64,000 nucleotides of DNA from contig NZ_CP014595.1 of NCBI RefSeq assembly GCF_001687105.1, positions 1,240,001-1,304,000 on the forward strand, read 5' to 3'. A program made the position numbers and the translations under genes. The DNA is from Salipiger sp. CCB-MM3 (GTDB taxonomy: Bacteria; Pseudomonadota; Alphaproteobacteria; Rhodobacterales; Rhodobacteraceae). The notes under the pieces were generated by a model, which searched no databases, was not told the DNA's origin, and saw only the letters and a program-made list of their open reading frames with translations. Shown here piece after piece: positions 24,397 to 33,819 of the stretch (the stretch's first letter is position 1; every line of letters begins with the position of its first letter).

Positions 24397-26226
24397 ATGG
24401 ACAATCAGAACAAGAATCTGCTCATCGCAACAGCGCTGAGCTTCATCGTGATCCTCGTCTGGTTCCTGCTCTTCCCCCCGCCGGAAGCGCCGGTCGACGA
24501 GACCGCCCAGACCACCGAGCAGACCGTCGAGTCCGCCGAGGGCGTGAGCACCCCCGCCGCAAACGGCAGCGCGCAGACCGCGCCCGCCGCTGGCACCTCG
24601 GCTCCGGCCGAAGCGACCGTCGACACCGCGCGCGTCGACATCGACTCCCCGGCCTTCGTCGGCTCGATCGCCCTGACCGGCGGCCGCATCGACGATCTGA
24701 GCCTGCGCAACTACCACGAAACCAATGACGAGAGCTCGCCGGTGGTGAAGCTGCTCGAACCCGTGGGCAGCGCCAACCCCTATTACGCCGTTTACGGCTG
24801 GGCGCCCGGCAACGGGCTGCAGGCTGGCGACGTGCCCGGCCCGAACACCGAGTGGACCGTCGAAGACGGCGAGACGCTCGGCGCGGACAGCCCGGTCACC
24901 CTGCGCTGGGACAGCCCCTCGGGCCTGATCTTCCGCCGCACCTTCGCGGTGGATGAGCAATTCATGTTCGACGTCACCCAGTCGGTCGAGAACCCCACCG
25001 ACGCTGAAGTGGCCGCCGCGCCCTATGGCATTCTCGCCCGTCACGGTGAACCCTCGGATCTCAAGAACTTCTTCGTGCTGCACGAAGGCGCCATCGCGAT
25101 GACCGACGGCACGCTCGACGAGAACAAGTATAAGAAAATCCGCGACTTTGATCCCACCGCAGACGCGAGCACCCTCGCAGAGACCTATCAGGTCTCGGAG
25201 AACGGCTGGATCGGTTTCACCGAGCACTATTGGGAAACCGTGCTGATCCCCGACAATGGCACCAGCTACCGTCAGGCGATCAAATACAACGAAGCGCGTG
25301 ACATCTATCAGGCCGAAGTGGTCATGCCGACGCAGACCATCGCGCCGGGCGCCACCGCCGAGGTCTCGACCCGCATGTTCTCGGGTGCCAAGGTCTGGGA
25401 GATCATCAACGAGTATCAGGATCAGGGCGTCGACCGTTTCGTCGACAGCATCGATTGGGGCTGGTTCTTCTTCCTGACCAAGCCGATCTTCTGGCTGCTG
25501 CACCACATCCACCAGCTGATCGGCAACATGGGTCTGTCGATCATCGGCCTGACCATCCTGCTGAAAGCGATCCTCTTCCCGCTGGCGTATAAATCCTACG
25601 TCTCGATGGCGAAGATGAAGGAACTGCAGCCGCAGATGGAAGAGATGAAGAAGAAGGCGGGCGACGACCGTCAGAAGCTTCAGCAAGAGATGATGGCGCT
25701 CTACAAGCGCGAGAAGGTCAACCCGGCCTCGGGCTGCCTGCCGATCCTGCTGCAGATCCCGATCTTCTTCTCGCTCTACAAGGTGATCTTCGTCGCGTTC
25801 GAACTGCGGCACGCGCCCTTCTTTGGCCCGTTCCAAGACCTTTCGGCGCCCGATCCTACCTCGCTCTACAACCTGTTCGGCCTGCTGCCCTGGGCGGCGC
25901 CCGAGCCGGGCACGACGCTGGCGATGATCTTCATCGGTATTCTGCCGATCCTGCTGGGCATCTCGATGTTCCTGCAGCAGAAGCTGAACCCGGCGCCCGC
26001 CGACCCGGCGCAGAAGATGATCTTTGCGTGGATGCCTTGGGTGTTCATGTTCATGCTCGGCGGCTTCGCCTCGGGTCTGGTGCTCTACTGGATCACCAAC
26101 AACACGATCACCTTCACCCAGCAGTACATCATCATGCGCAGCCATGGGGCGAAGCCTGACGTGTTCGGCAACATCAAATCCGGCTTCAAGCGCAAGCCCA
26201 AGGACGCGAAGTCGGACGGAAAATGA
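24397..26226 (+). CDS. yidC: Membrane protein insertase YidC
   Basis: 609 residues from the ATG at 24397 (MDNQNKNLLIATALSFIVIL), which is the standard proteobacterial start; upstream in-frame codons from 24310 do not resemble the family. The N-terminal helix is followed by an Ala/Thr/Glu-rich linker, the large periplasmic P1 domain (about 90-350), and five C-terminal membrane helices starting near WFFFLTKPIFWLLHHI. The hydrophilic-groove Arg is in LFPLAYKSYVSMAKM and following, and NPASGCLPILLQIPIFFSLY is conserved. It inserts and folds inner-membrane proteins alone or with SecYEG. The next gene overlaps by ATGA. Confidence 0.96.
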   Translation: MDNQNKNLLIATALSFIVILVWFLLFPPPEAPVDETAQTTEQTVESAEGVSTPAANGSAQTAPAAGTSAPAEATVDTARVDIDSPAFVGSIALTGGRIDDLSLRNYHETNDESSPVVKLLEPVGSANPYYAVYGWAPGNGLQAGDVPGPNTEWTVEDGETLGADSPVTLRWDSPSGLIFRRTFAVDEQFMFDVTQSVENPTDAEVAAAPYGILARHGEPSDLKNFFVLHEGAIAMTDGTLDENKYKKIRDFDPTADASTLAETYQVSENGWIGFTEHYWETVLIPDNGTSYRQAIKYNEARDIYQAEVVMPTQTIAPGATAEVSTRMFSGAKVWEIINEYQDQGVDRFVDSIDWGWFFFLTKPIFWLLHHIHQLIGNMGLSIIGLTILLKAILFPLAYKSYVSMAKMKELQPQMEEMKKKAGDDRQKLQQEMMALYKREKVNPASGCLPILLQIPIFFSLYKVIFVAFELRHAPFFGPFQDLSAPDPTSLYNLFGLLPWAAPEPGTTLAMIFIGILPILLGISMFLQQKLNPAPADPAQKMIFAWMPWVFMFMLGGFASGLVLYWITNNTITFTQQYIIMRSHGAKPDVFGNIKSGFKRKPKDAKSDGK

Positions 26227-26966
26227 GCGCGAGCGTCACCCAGATCTGGCGCCACCCGATCAAGGCCCATGGCCGCGAGGCGCTGGATCGGGTGACGCTC
26301 ATCGCTCACCACTGCCTGCCCTTCGACAGGGCTTGGGCGGTGGCGCATGAGAACTCTGCTGTCGACGGGTCCGAATGGGCCCGTTGCGGCAATTTCAGCC
26401 GGGGCGCCAAGGCGCCCCGGCTCATGGCCATCAGCGCCGAGCTGAACGAGGCGGCGGGCACCATCACCCTGCACCACCCGGACCGCCCCGATCTGACCGT
26501 CAATCCCGACCGCGACGGCGATGCTTTCCTTGACTGGGTGCGCCCGCTGATGCCCGAAGACCGGGCGCAATCGGCGCGGCTGGTTCGGGCGCAGGCCCGT
26601 GGCATGACCGACGCCCCCTTTCCGTCGATCACCCTGTGCAACATGGCCTCGCACCGCGCGGTCGAAGCGCAGATGGGTCAGCCGCTGTCGATCCACCGCT
26701 GGCGCGGCAACATCTGGCTGGACGGGCTGGCACCGTGGGAGGAGTTCGACTGGCTTGGCCGGCAGGTGAAGATCGGCTCTGCGATCTTTACCGTGCGCGA
26801 ACGGACCGGCCGCTGCGCCGCCACCACCGCAAACCCCGAGACAGGCCAGCGCGATGCGGATACGCTGGGCGCGCTGCGGCACTGGGGGCATACGGATTTC
26901 TCGGTGCAGGCCGAAGTGACGACAGGCGGCGAGATCGCCCTGGACGACGAGGTAACTCTGCTGTGA
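26223..26966 (+). CDS. MOSC domain protein
   Basis: 247 residues. MOSC domains occur in molybdenum cofactor sulfurases and mARC-type enzymes, where they bind Mo cofactor and use a conserved Cys. Visible features are the N-terminal MOSC_N-type sheet (IWRHPIKAHGREALDRVTL) and the C-terminal NIWLDGLAPWEEFDWLG and VRERTGRCAATTANPETG, with a Cys in RTGRC. The substrate is unknown. It overlaps yidC (ATGA) and engB (GTGA), an arrangement common in Rhodobacterales. Confidence 0.88.
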   Translation: MSASVTQIWRHPIKAHGREALDRVTLIAHHCLPFDRAWAVAHENSAVDGSEWARCGNFSRGAKAPRLMAISAELNEAAGTITLHHPDRPDLTVNPDRDGDAFLDWVRPLMPEDRAQSARLVRAQARGMTDAPFPSITLCNMASHRAVEAQMGQPLSIHRWRGNIWLDGLAPWEEFDWLGRQVKIGSAIFTVRERTGRCAATTANPETGQRDADTLGALRHWGHTDFSVQAEVTTGGEIALDDEVTLL

Positions 26967-27619
26967 CGACCCCCCTTCCCTTTCCCATCGCCGAAGACCC
27001 CGATGACGCTGCCCGCGAGGCGGCGCGCAAGGCCTTTGCCGGTGACGTGCAATTCCTCAAGGGCGTGGTCGCCATGGACGGGCTGCCGCCCGACGACCGC
27101 CCCGAGGTCTGTTTTGCCGGGCGTTCCAACGTCGGCAAGTCGAGCCTGATCAACGCCCTCACCGGCCGCAAGGGCATTGCCCGCGCGTCGAACACGCCGG
27201 GCCGGACGCAAGAGATCAACTTCTTCACGCTGAACGAGAGCCATTATCTCGTCGACCTTCCGGGCTATGGCTTTGCCAATGCCCCTGTTGCAGTGGTCGA
27301 GAAATGGCAGCGCCTGCTGAAGCAGTATCTTTCTGGCCGCGTCTCGCTGCGCCGCGCCTTCGTGCTGATCGACGCGCGCCACGGGGTGAAAGCGGTGGAC
27401 GAAGAGATCATGGATCTGCTCGACAAATCCGCCGTGACCTTTCAGGCCGTGCTGACCAAGACCGACAAGCTCAAGGCCAAGGACCTCGACAAGATCCTGA
27501 GCCAAGTGCGCGAGAAACTGTCGAAACACCCCGCCGCCTACCCCGAAATCGTGCTCACCAGCTCTGAAAAGGGCGAAGGGATTCCGACGCTTCGCGCGAT
27601 CATTCACGGACTTTCCTGA
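26963..27619 (+). CDS. engB: Ribosome biogenesis GTPase EngB (YihA/YsxC)
   Basis: 218 residues with a GTG start overlapping the MOSC stop. The G1 loop is CFAGRSNVGKSSLINALTG, the G2 Thr lies in SNTPGRTQEINFF, G3 is DLPGYGFA and G4 is TKTDKLK. The GTPase acts in 50S subunit assembly and is usually essential. Confidence 0.95.
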   Translation: MTTPLPFPIAEDPDDAAREAARKAFAGDVQFLKGVVAMDGLPPDDRPEVCFAGRSNVGKSSLINALTGRKGIARASNTPGRTQEINFFTLNESHYLVDLPGYGFANAPVAVVEKWQRLLKQYLSGRVSLRRAFVLIDARHGVKAVDEEIMDLLDKSAVTFQAVLTKTDKLKAKDLDKILSQVREKLSKHPAAYPEIVLTSSEKGEGIPTLRAIIHGLS

Positions 27620-27701
27620 GATTCCCCTTCGCAAATCCTGACGCAGGGTCTAGTTCTCTGCGGGACGAGAGACGTTTCCCGCATCGAGGATGCACCACAA
27701 G

Positions 27702-28595
27702 ATGAAGAAGCAGACGATGAACCGAGACTGGATCACCACCGCCCGCACCCTCAACGAAGCCCTGCCCTACCTGCAGCGCTATACGGGCGCGATCGTGGTG
27801 GTGAAGTTCGGCGGCAATGCCATGGGTGACACCGACGCCATGGCAGAATTCGCCCGGGACATCGTGCTGATGCGTCAGGTCGGGGTGAACCCGGTTGTGG
27901 TGCACGGCGGCGGCCCGATGATCAACGACATGCTGGCCAAGCTGAACATCAAATCCGAGTTCAAGCGCGGCAAGCGGGTCACCGATCAGGCCACCGTCGA
28001 AGTGGTCGAGATGGTGCTCACCGGCCTCGTGAACAAGCGCATCGTGCAGGCGATCATGGATGAGGGCGGGCGTGCCGTCGGCCTCTCGGGCAAAGACGAT
28101 GATCTCATCGTTTGCGAAGCGGATGATCCGGAACTGGGCTTTGTCGGCCGCCCGGTCGAGTGCAACGTGCAGGTGCTGCATGATCTCTTCAAGGCAGGGA
28201 TCATCCCCGTTGTCGCGCCCGTCGCCACCGGCATGGATTATCTCGAGACCTTCAACGTCAACGGCGACACCGCCGCTGGCGCGCTCGCGGGGGCGCTTAA
28301 GGCCGATCGCCTGCTGCTGCTGACCGATGTGTCAGGTGTGAAGAACAAGGCGGGCGAGGTGGTCACGCAGATGACCCCCGAGGATGTCCGCGCAATGACC
28401 GAGGACGGCACCATCGCCGGCGGCATGATCCCCAAGACCGAGACCGCGCTGAAAGCGGTCGAGGAAGGTGTGCGCGCGGTGGTCATCCTCGACGGGCGCG
28501 TGCCCAACGCCTGCTTGCTGGAGCTTTTCACCGAGCATGGCGCAGGCTCGCTGATCCGCCGCGCCGATCTGGAACCGGTGCGCCCACGCGAGTGA
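27702..28595 (+). CDS. argB: Acetylglutamate kinase
   Basis: 297 residues from the ATG at 27702; in-frame ATGs at 27690 and 27717 are alternatives, and GAGG at 27686-27689 is best placed for 27702. ArgB phosphorylates N-acetylglutamate in arginine biosynthesis and is often feedback-inhibited by arginine. Motifs: [11 protein letters not shown] (phosphate binding), [12 protein letters not shown] (substrate), [18 protein letters not shown] and [11 protein letters not shown]. It overlaps the downstream ferredoxin-like gene by GTGA. Confidence 0.95.
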   Translation: MKKQTMNRDWITTARTLNEALPYLQRYTGAIVVVKFGGNAMGDTDAMAEFARDIVLMRQVGVNPVVVHGGGPMINDMLAKLNIKSEFKRGKRVTDQATVEVVEMVLTGLVNKRIVQAIMDEGGRAVGLSGKDDDLIVCEADDPELGFVGRPVECNVQVLHDLFKAGIIPVVAPVATGMDYLETFNVNGDTAAGALAGALKADRLLLLTDVSGVKNKAGEVVTQMTPEDVRAMTEDGTIAGGMIPKTETALKAVEEGVRAVVILDGRVPNACLLELFTEHGAGSLIRRADLEPVRPRE

Positions 28596-29272
28596 CCCTC
28601 GCAAGGATCGGCGAGGCAGCGCGGGCCGAGGGGCTGGCGCTGCGCGGCGCGTTCCATCCATCACAGGGCGACGCCGCGCCGGATGGCTGCGGCACGCTCC
28701 TCCTGCTGGGGCCCGACGAGCCGCGCTTTTGGCCGATCTTCTCGGGCTCCCCCGAATACCGTGACCGCACTCCCGACCCGATGGACCGCTGGTCCAAGCG
28801 GGTAATCGGCGCGTTGGCGCAGAGGTTTGGCGGGGCGGCGATCTTTCCCTCCGACGGGCCGCCCTACCCGTCGTTCCTGAACTGGGCAAAGGCCAGCGGC
28901 TCCGCCTTCACCGCGCCGCCGGGCATGCTCGTCCACAGCGAGGCGGGGCTGCTGATCAGCTACCGCGGGGCCATCGCCCTGCCAGAACGGCTCGCCCTGC
29001 CTGCTGCCCCCTCAGAAAGCCCCTGTGCGCCCTGCGCGAGTCCCTGTGTCGAGGCTTGCCCCGTTGGTGCCCTTGGCGACGGCACGCCCTATGACGTGCC
29101 CGCCTGCCAAGCCCATCTGCGCAGCGACGAAGGCGCGGAATGCCGGAACCATGGCTGCCTCGTGCGCCGCGCCTGCCCGCTGTCCGCGACCCTGCAGCGC
29201 GAGCCAGAACAGGCGGCTTTCCACATGGCGAGCTTCATGGGAAACTGGCATGAGGCGGAGGGATCATCATGA
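28592..29272 (+). CDS. Ferredoxin-like iron-sulfur protein
   Basis: 226 residues with a GTG start inside the argB stop. The N-terminal two thirds lack a recognised fold. The C-terminal part holds two cysteine clusters: [17 protein letters not shown] and then CQAH...[15 protein letters not shown], compatible with a [4Fe-4S] cluster and perhaps a second one. Related alphaproteobacterial proteins are annotated only as ferredoxin. The cysteine part resembles the cluster region of QueG-type reductases but the B12 domain is absent. The electron partner is unknown. Confidence 0.75.
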   Translation: MTLARIGEAARAEGLALRGAFHPSQGDAAPDGCGTLLLLGPDEPRFWPIFSGSPEYRDRTPDPMDRWSKRVIGALAQRFGGAAIFPSDGPPYPSFLNWAKASGSAFTAPPGMLVHSEAGLLISYRGAIALPERLALPAAPSESPCAPCASPCVEACPVGALGDGTPYDVPACQAHLRSDEGAECRNHGCLVRRACPLSATLQREPEQAAFHMASFMGNWHEAEGSS

Positions 29273-29757
29273 AACGGCTCATTCTCATGCGGCATGCCAA
29301 GTCCGACTGGTCGGTGGGCACGCCGGATCACGCGCGCCCGCTCAATGACCGTGGACGGCGCAGTGCCGAAGCGCTTGGCGACTGGCTGCGCACCGAAGAC
29401 ATCCTGCCTGATCAGGTGCTCTGCTCATCGGCGGCGCGGACACGCGAAACGCTCGACCTGCTGCATCTGGGCGATCTGCCCACACGCTTTGAAGACCGGC
29501 TCTATCTTGCGGGCCCTTCGGCGTTGCTCAAGAGCCTGCAGGCTGCCACTGGAGCAACCGTGCTGATGCTCGCGCATAACCCCGGCATCTGCGATTTCGC
29601 CAATGCCGTTGTCGCGCGCGGCCCCAACCACCCGCGATTCGCCGACTACCCGACGGGCGCAACCTTGGTGGCGGATTTCGACATCGACGACTGGGCGGAT
29701 GCGCGTTTGGGCAAGGCGACGAGCCACGCCTTCACCATCCCGCGCGAATTGGTCTGA
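29269..29757 (+). CDS. sixA: SixA-type histidine phosphatase
   Basis: 162 residues. The histidine phosphatase motif is LMRHAKSDWS, with the catalytic His at about residue 9. A second Arg lies in CSSAARTRETLDL and the second His in MLAHNPGICDFAN. E. coli SixA dephosphorylates a phosphohistidine on phosphotransfer proteins. The target here is unknown, and the protein could be a general phosphatase of the family. It overlaps the ferredoxin gene by ATGA and ends the long rightward gene run that starts at rpmH. Confidence 0.88.
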   Translation: MKRLILMRHAKSDWSVGTPDHARPLNDRGRRSAEALGDWLRTEDILPDQVLCSSAARTRETLDLLHLGDLPTRFEDRLYLAGPSALLKSLQAATGATVLMLAHNPGICDFANAVVARGPNHPRFADYPTGATLVADFDIDDWADARLGKATSHAFTIPRELV

Positions 29758-30130
29758 CCCTGCACGCGGGCCCCACGCGGGCCAATGGGCAGTCCTGAAA
29801 ATAAAGCGCCTGAAAATAAAGTGGCGCCCGCGATCCCCCTCCCAAAGGACCACGAGCGCCCCTGTAGCCGGTCACGGTTTGAAGGGACCATTCGAAAGGT
29901 CCGGGTCAGCCATATCAGATCGCGCATCCTCCCACGCAACGATCCGAACGCGGGCGACACTCGGACGACCTTTCGCGGATCGTCCCCTCATGAAACCGGC
30001 ACAGATTGCATCCGGTCAGAGACCGGAGGAGCCGCCGTGCGACTCCGTGTCACAGAACGTAACACAAATGATAAAAAAACGAGCCCCAAAATTAATGGGA
30101 CTCGCTGAAATAATGCAGATTTTTTAGGCG
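29758..30130. other. Intergenic region between convergent sixA and aapP
   Basis: 373 bases. Near 29795-29823 the phrase CTGAAAATAAAG occurs twice in tandem. A small hairpin GGACC/GGTCC lies near 29893. The AT-rich right end holds the aap operon terminator at 30073-30104. No coding frame is convincing. Confidence 0.5.
30073..30104 (-). terminator. Intrinsic terminator of aapJQMP
   Basis: Read leftwards: CGAGTCCC, a 9-base loop, GGGGCTCG, then seven T. It lies 27 bases after the aapP stop codon. Confidence 0.85.
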
Positions 30131-30919
30131 TTAGTGCCCAAGGATCTGGCTAAGGAACAACTTCGTGCGCTCGTGCTGCGGATTGTTGAAGAATTCCTCG
30201 GGCTCGTTCTGTTCGACGATCTGTCCGGCGTCCATGAAGATGACCCGATTCGCGACCTGACGGGCGAATCCCATCTCGTGCGTGACGCAGAGCATGGTCA
30301 TTCCCTCTTCGGCCAGTTCGACCATCGTATCGAGCACTTCCTTGATCATCTCCGGGTCGAGCGCCGAGGTGGGCTCGTCGAACAGCATGATCCGCGGCTT
30401 CATGCACAGCGAGCGGGCGATGGCCACACGCTGCTGCTGCCCGCCTGAAAGCTGGCCAGGATATTTGTTGGCCTGCTCGGGAATCTTCACCTTCTCGAGG
30501 AAGTGCATCGCCGTTTCTTCCGCCTGTTTCTTGGGGATCTTGCGAACCCAGATCGGCGCCAGCGTGCAGTTCTCGAGGATGGTCAGATGCGGGAAGAGGT
30601 TGAAGTGCTGGAAGCACATGCCGACCTCGGAGCGGATCTTGTCGATGTTCTTGAGATCCGAGCTCAGCTCGATCCCGTCGACCATGATGCTGCCCGCCTG
30701 ATGCTCTTCAAGGCGGTTGATGCAGCGGATCATCGTCGATTTCCCCGAGCCCGAAGGCCCGGCGATGACGATCCGCTCACCGCGGTAGACGGTCAGATCG
30801 ATATCGCGCAGCACGTGGAAAGTCCCGTACCACTTGTTCATGTTCGTGATCTGGATGGCCACCTCATCGGAGACCTTCATCTGGCTGCGATCGACTTCGC
30901 GTGTTGCAAGTTCAGACAT
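30131..30919 (-). CDS. aapP: General L-amino acid ABC transporter, ATP-binding protein
   Basis: 262 residues from the ATG at 30919 (AAGGAGACC upstream). Walker A is [19 protein letters not shown], the ABC signature [16 protein letters not shown] and Walker [19 protein letters not shown]. The protein couples ATP hydrolysis to amino-acid import by AapQM with the binding protein AapJ. It is the last gene of the leftward aap operon, 11 bases after aapM. Confidence 0.95.
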   Translation of the reverse strand: MSELATREVDRSQMKVSDEVAIQITNMNKWYGTFHVLRDIDLTVYRGERIVIAGPSGSGKSTMIRCINRLEEHQAGSIMVDGIELSSDLKNIDKIRSEVGMCFQHFNLFPHLTILENCTLAPIWVRKIPKKQAEETAMHFLEKVKIPEQANKYPGQLSGGQQQRVAIARSLCMKPRIMLFDEPTSALDPEMIKEVLDTMVELAEEGMTMLCVTHEMGFARQVANRVIFMDAGQIVEQNEPEEFFNNPQHERTKLFLSQILGH

Positions 30920-30929
30920 GTTGGTCTCC

Positions 30930-32246
30930 TTAGCGGTGCTCTCTGCGGAGCTTTTTCTCGAGGAAGAGCGAATAGCGGCCCATGCTGAAGCAGAAGATGA
31001 AGAAGCACAGACCGATAAAGACGAAGAGTTCCCAGTAGACACCGTTCCAGTCGGTGGTCGCCCGGATCGAGTTGGACAGGCCGATGGGATCCAGCAGGCC
31101 GATGAAGACGACCAGCGTGGTATCCTTGAACAGGCCGATGAAGGTGTTCACGATCCCCGGGATCGAGATCTTCAGCGCCTGCGGCAGGATGATCAGCCGC
31201 ATGGATTTCCAGTAGTCCAGACCCAGCGCATCCGCGGCCTCATACTGCCCTTTGGGAAGGGCGGCGAGACCACCGCGGACCACCTCGGCGATATAGGCGG
31301 CCGAGAACAGGGTAACCATGATGATGACGCGCAGCATCAGGTCAAAGTTGGTGCCCGGCGGCAGGAAGTAGTTCAGCAGCAGCGAGGCGGTGAACAGCCA
31401 GACGATCAGCGGCACGCCGCGGATGATCTCGATAAAGGCCACCGAGAACTTGTTGATGATGAACATGTCCGACTGACGCCCCAGCGCCAGCAGGATGCCC
31501 AGCGGCAGCGACAGGACGATGCCCGACACGCCGATGATCGTGGCCAGCATGAAGCCGCCCATGTTCTGCGTCGGCACGCTCTGCAGCGCCAGCGGTAGCA
31601 CCGAGGCGAGACCCGATGCCAGCGGACCGGCCACGAAGAGCCAGTAGAGCACCGGAACGATGATGGTCAGGATCACCGCGCCCAGCGAGCCGATCTTCGG
31701 CGCGGCGAAGGTCATGATCGCCCAGCCGATGACGAAGCCGAGGATGGCCGCGATCGGCCCCCAGAGCGATCCGCCCCAGAGCAGCCAGAACAGCGCGAAG
31801 GGCGCAAGCGCGGTCACCCAGAGCGCCTTGCGCGGCACCGAGCTGAACAGCACCGGCGCGACCGCCGCGAGGAACAGCAGGAAGGCGAGGATCGGGCGCC
31901 AGTAGAGGTCTTTGGGATAGAAGCCAAAGATCAGCTGCGGCCAACGCTCGGCCAGCACCGCCCAACAGGCCACCGAGGCATCGGCCCCGTAGAGCTCGTC
32001 GCGGATGGCGCGACATTCACTGAGGCTCGAGGCATCCCAGATGCCGCGCAGGGCCCAGGGCAGCAGGTGGCTCAGGGCAGCATAGATGACCCAGAGCGAG
32101 AGCAGGGTGAGCAGGATGTTGAGCCAGCCGGAGAACAGGTTCTCGCGGATCCATTTCACCGCACCGACCTGCGTCAGCGGCGGGTCCTGCTGGTCAATCA
32201 TCGAGTCCCGGACATAGGCGACGGTTTGTGCGTGTGTATCGCTCAT
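30930..32246 (-). CDS. aapM: General L-amino acid ABC transporter, permease AapM
   Basis: 438 residues. The N-terminus [21 protein letters not shown] is typical of AapM, followed by several membrane helices and the permease domain. The EAA-like loop is [23 protein letters not shown], which contacts the ATPase. It pairs with AapQ to form the channel. The start lies one base from the aapQ stop codon. Confidence 0.93.
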   Translation of the reverse strand: MSDTHAQTVAYVRDSMIDQQDPPLTQVGAVKWIRENLFSGWLNILLTLLSLWVIYAALSHLLPWALRGIWDASSLSECRAIRDELYGADASVACWAVLAERWPQLIFGFYPKDLYWRPILAFLLFLAAVAPVLFSSVPRKALWVTALAPFALFWLLWGGSLWGPIAAILGFVIGWAIMTFAAPKIGSLGAVILTIIVPVLYWLFVAGPLASGLASVLPLALQSVPTQNMGGFMLATIIGVSGIVLSLPLGILLALGRQSDMFIINKFSVAFIEIIRGVPLIVWLFTASLLLNYFLPPGTNFDLMLRVIIMVTLFSAAYIAEVVRGGLAALPKGQYEAADALGLDYWKSMRLIILPQALKISIPGIVNTFIGLFKDTTLVVFIGLLDPIGLSNSIRATTDWNGVYWELFVFIGLCFFIFCFSMGRYSLFLEKKLRREHR

Positions 32247-32247
32247 G

Positions 32248-33681
32248 TCACCGCTCCTTCAGCTTCACGGAGGAGTTGTAGATGTTCATCACGCCCGAGA
32301 TCAGCAGGCTCAGCACCAGATAGAACAGGCCCAGCAGCAGCATGCCTTCCAGCTCACGGCCGGTCTGGTTAATGGTGATGCCGCCCAGGGTCGAGCGCAC
32401 GTCCATGTACCCCACGGCGATGGCGAGCGAGCTGTTCTTGGTCAGGTTGAGGAACTGCGAGATCAGCGGCGGGATGATCACCCGCAGCGCCTGCGGCAGG
32501 ATCACGAGGTTCATCGTGGTGCCCGGACGCAGACCCAGCGCATAGGCGGCCTCGGTCTGGCCTTTCGAGATGGCGAGGATACCGCCACGCACGATCTCGG
32601 CGATGAACGCGCCGGTGTAGAGCGACAGCGCCAGCCACAGGGCGATCAGCGAGTTGCGCAGATGCACGCCGCCGTCGAAGTTGAAGCCGCCCAGTTCAGG
32701 CTTGTCGAGAGATGCGCCCAGCAGAAGCAGCACCACGATCACCGGCACCAGCACCGAGGCGATCTGGAAAGGCAGCGTCATGGGGCGTTTGCCGGTTGCT
32801 TCCTGAATATGGGTCGCGCGCGTGCCAAGCACCTTGGCACCGACACCCCCGGCGATCAGTACGGCGAGGATCAGCAGCCAGTCCCAGACCGAAGAGGTGG
32901 GGATGACCTCTCCGCCCTCACCTGCCTCAGCGCCACCCGAGGCGTCTGCGGCGGTGGAGGTGGCGTCATTGTTCTGGCCGGTCTGCACACCGGCCCCGCC
33001 GGTGGCGATGCGGCTGGCGCCATAGGTCCCGGCCATATTGGTGCTCGGGCTCGCGGCTGCGGCGGGCGCGGGCGCTTCGGGCGCGGCAACCTCATTGCCC
33101 CCCAGCGAGCGGCTGAACACCACGTTCGGGATATAGACCCCGCGGTTGGTGATCGCGACGCTTTCGCCCAGAATCATGGAAGACCCGTCTTCGCCGCGGA
33201 AGTCCCGCGGTGTCGGCATGGATTCGGTCATCAGCGCGAAGATCAGCACGATCCACAGCAGCAGCGGCACGTTGCGGAAGCCTTCCACGTAGACCGCAGT
33301 CAGGCGCGAGACGACCCAGTTGTTCGACAGGCGCAGAACGCCCGCGATTACCCCCAGCACGGTGGCGAGGGCACAGCCCAGCACGGCCACCAGCAGGGTG
33401 TTCAGAATGCCCACCAGCGCCGCACGACCGTGGGACATCTGGTTGTTGTAGTCGATGAGCTGCTGGTTGATGTCATAGCCTGCAGGCTGGCCGAGGAAAC
33501 CGAAGTCGAAATCCTTGCCCAATGCCTCGAGGTTATGGATCGTGTTCGAAATCAGCCACGACAGCAAAAGCGCAATCAGGATCATTGCCACCACCTGGAT
33601 GGTCATCGATCGATAGCGCGTGTCGAAAATGAGCTGACTCAGCCGGAAGCCTCGCTCCGGCGGATCCGTCATGGTCGCCAT
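32248..33681 (-). CDS. aapQ: General L-amino acid ABC transporter, permease AapQ with an Ala/Pro/Ser-rich insert
   Basis: 477 residues from the ATG at 33681 (GGGGAGA upstream), longer than the roughly 400 usual for AapQ. The permease parts are normal: LSWLISNTIHNLEALGKDFD near the N-terminus and EIVRGGILAISKGQTEAAYA as the ATPase-contact loop. The extra length comes from a low-complexity tract at about residues 190-265, including EAPAPAAAASPSTN and ASGGAEAGEGGE, between membrane segments. Its sidedness is uncertain. The tract is probably a flexible loop, but its role is unknown. It is second in the aap operon. Confidence 0.93.
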   Translation of the reverse strand: MATMTDPPERGFRLSQLIFDTRYRSMTIQVVAMILIALLLSWLISNTIHNLEALGKDFDFGFLGQPAGYDINQQLIDYNNQMSHGRAALVGILNTLLVAVLGCALATVLGVIAGVLRLSNNWVVSRLTAVYVEGFRNVPLLLWIVLIFALMTESMPTPRDFRGEDGSSMILGESVAITNRGVYIPNVVFSRSLGGNEVAAPEAPAPAAAASPSTNMAGTYGASRIATGGAGVQTGQNNDATSTAADASGGAEAGEGGEVIPTSSVWDWLLILAVLIAGGVGAKVLGTRATHIQEATGKRPMTLPFQIASVLVPVIVVLLLLGASLDKPELGGFNFDGGVHLRNSLIALWLALSLYTGAFIAEIVRGGILAISKGQTEAAYALGLRPGTTMNLVILPQALRVIIPPLISQFLNLTKNSSLAIAVGYMDVRSTLGGITINQTGRELEGMLLLGLFYLVLSLLISGVMNIYNSSVKLKER

Positions 33682-33780
33682 AAATGTCTCCCCGGACATT
33701 TGCTGTGTGGGCTACCGCAGCGGTTGATCCGCCGTCCGTCCCCTCACGCAAACGCGATATTTTTCTTGTTTAGGTGGAAA

Positions 33781-33804
33781 GGGGCGCAGGTTTCCCTGCG
33801 CCCC
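33781..33804 (-). terminator. Hairpin between aapJ and aapQ (attenuator)
   Basis: A 10-bp perfect stem GGGGCGCAGG / CCTGCGCCCC with loop GAAA, read leftwards, starts 15 bases after the aapJ stop and is followed by TTTCC. Such hairpins after binding-protein genes usually cause partial termination and stabilise the upstream message, so more binding protein is made than permease. Confidence 0.75.
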
Positions 33805-33819
33805 TCGCCGTAGTCGATC

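Noticed and set aside
24298..26145. A 615-codon open frame antisense to yidC
   Set aside because: It lies entirely opposite a well-recognised gene; high third-position GC creates long stop-free antisense frames. The translation is low-complexity Arg/His/Gln-rich without known motifs.
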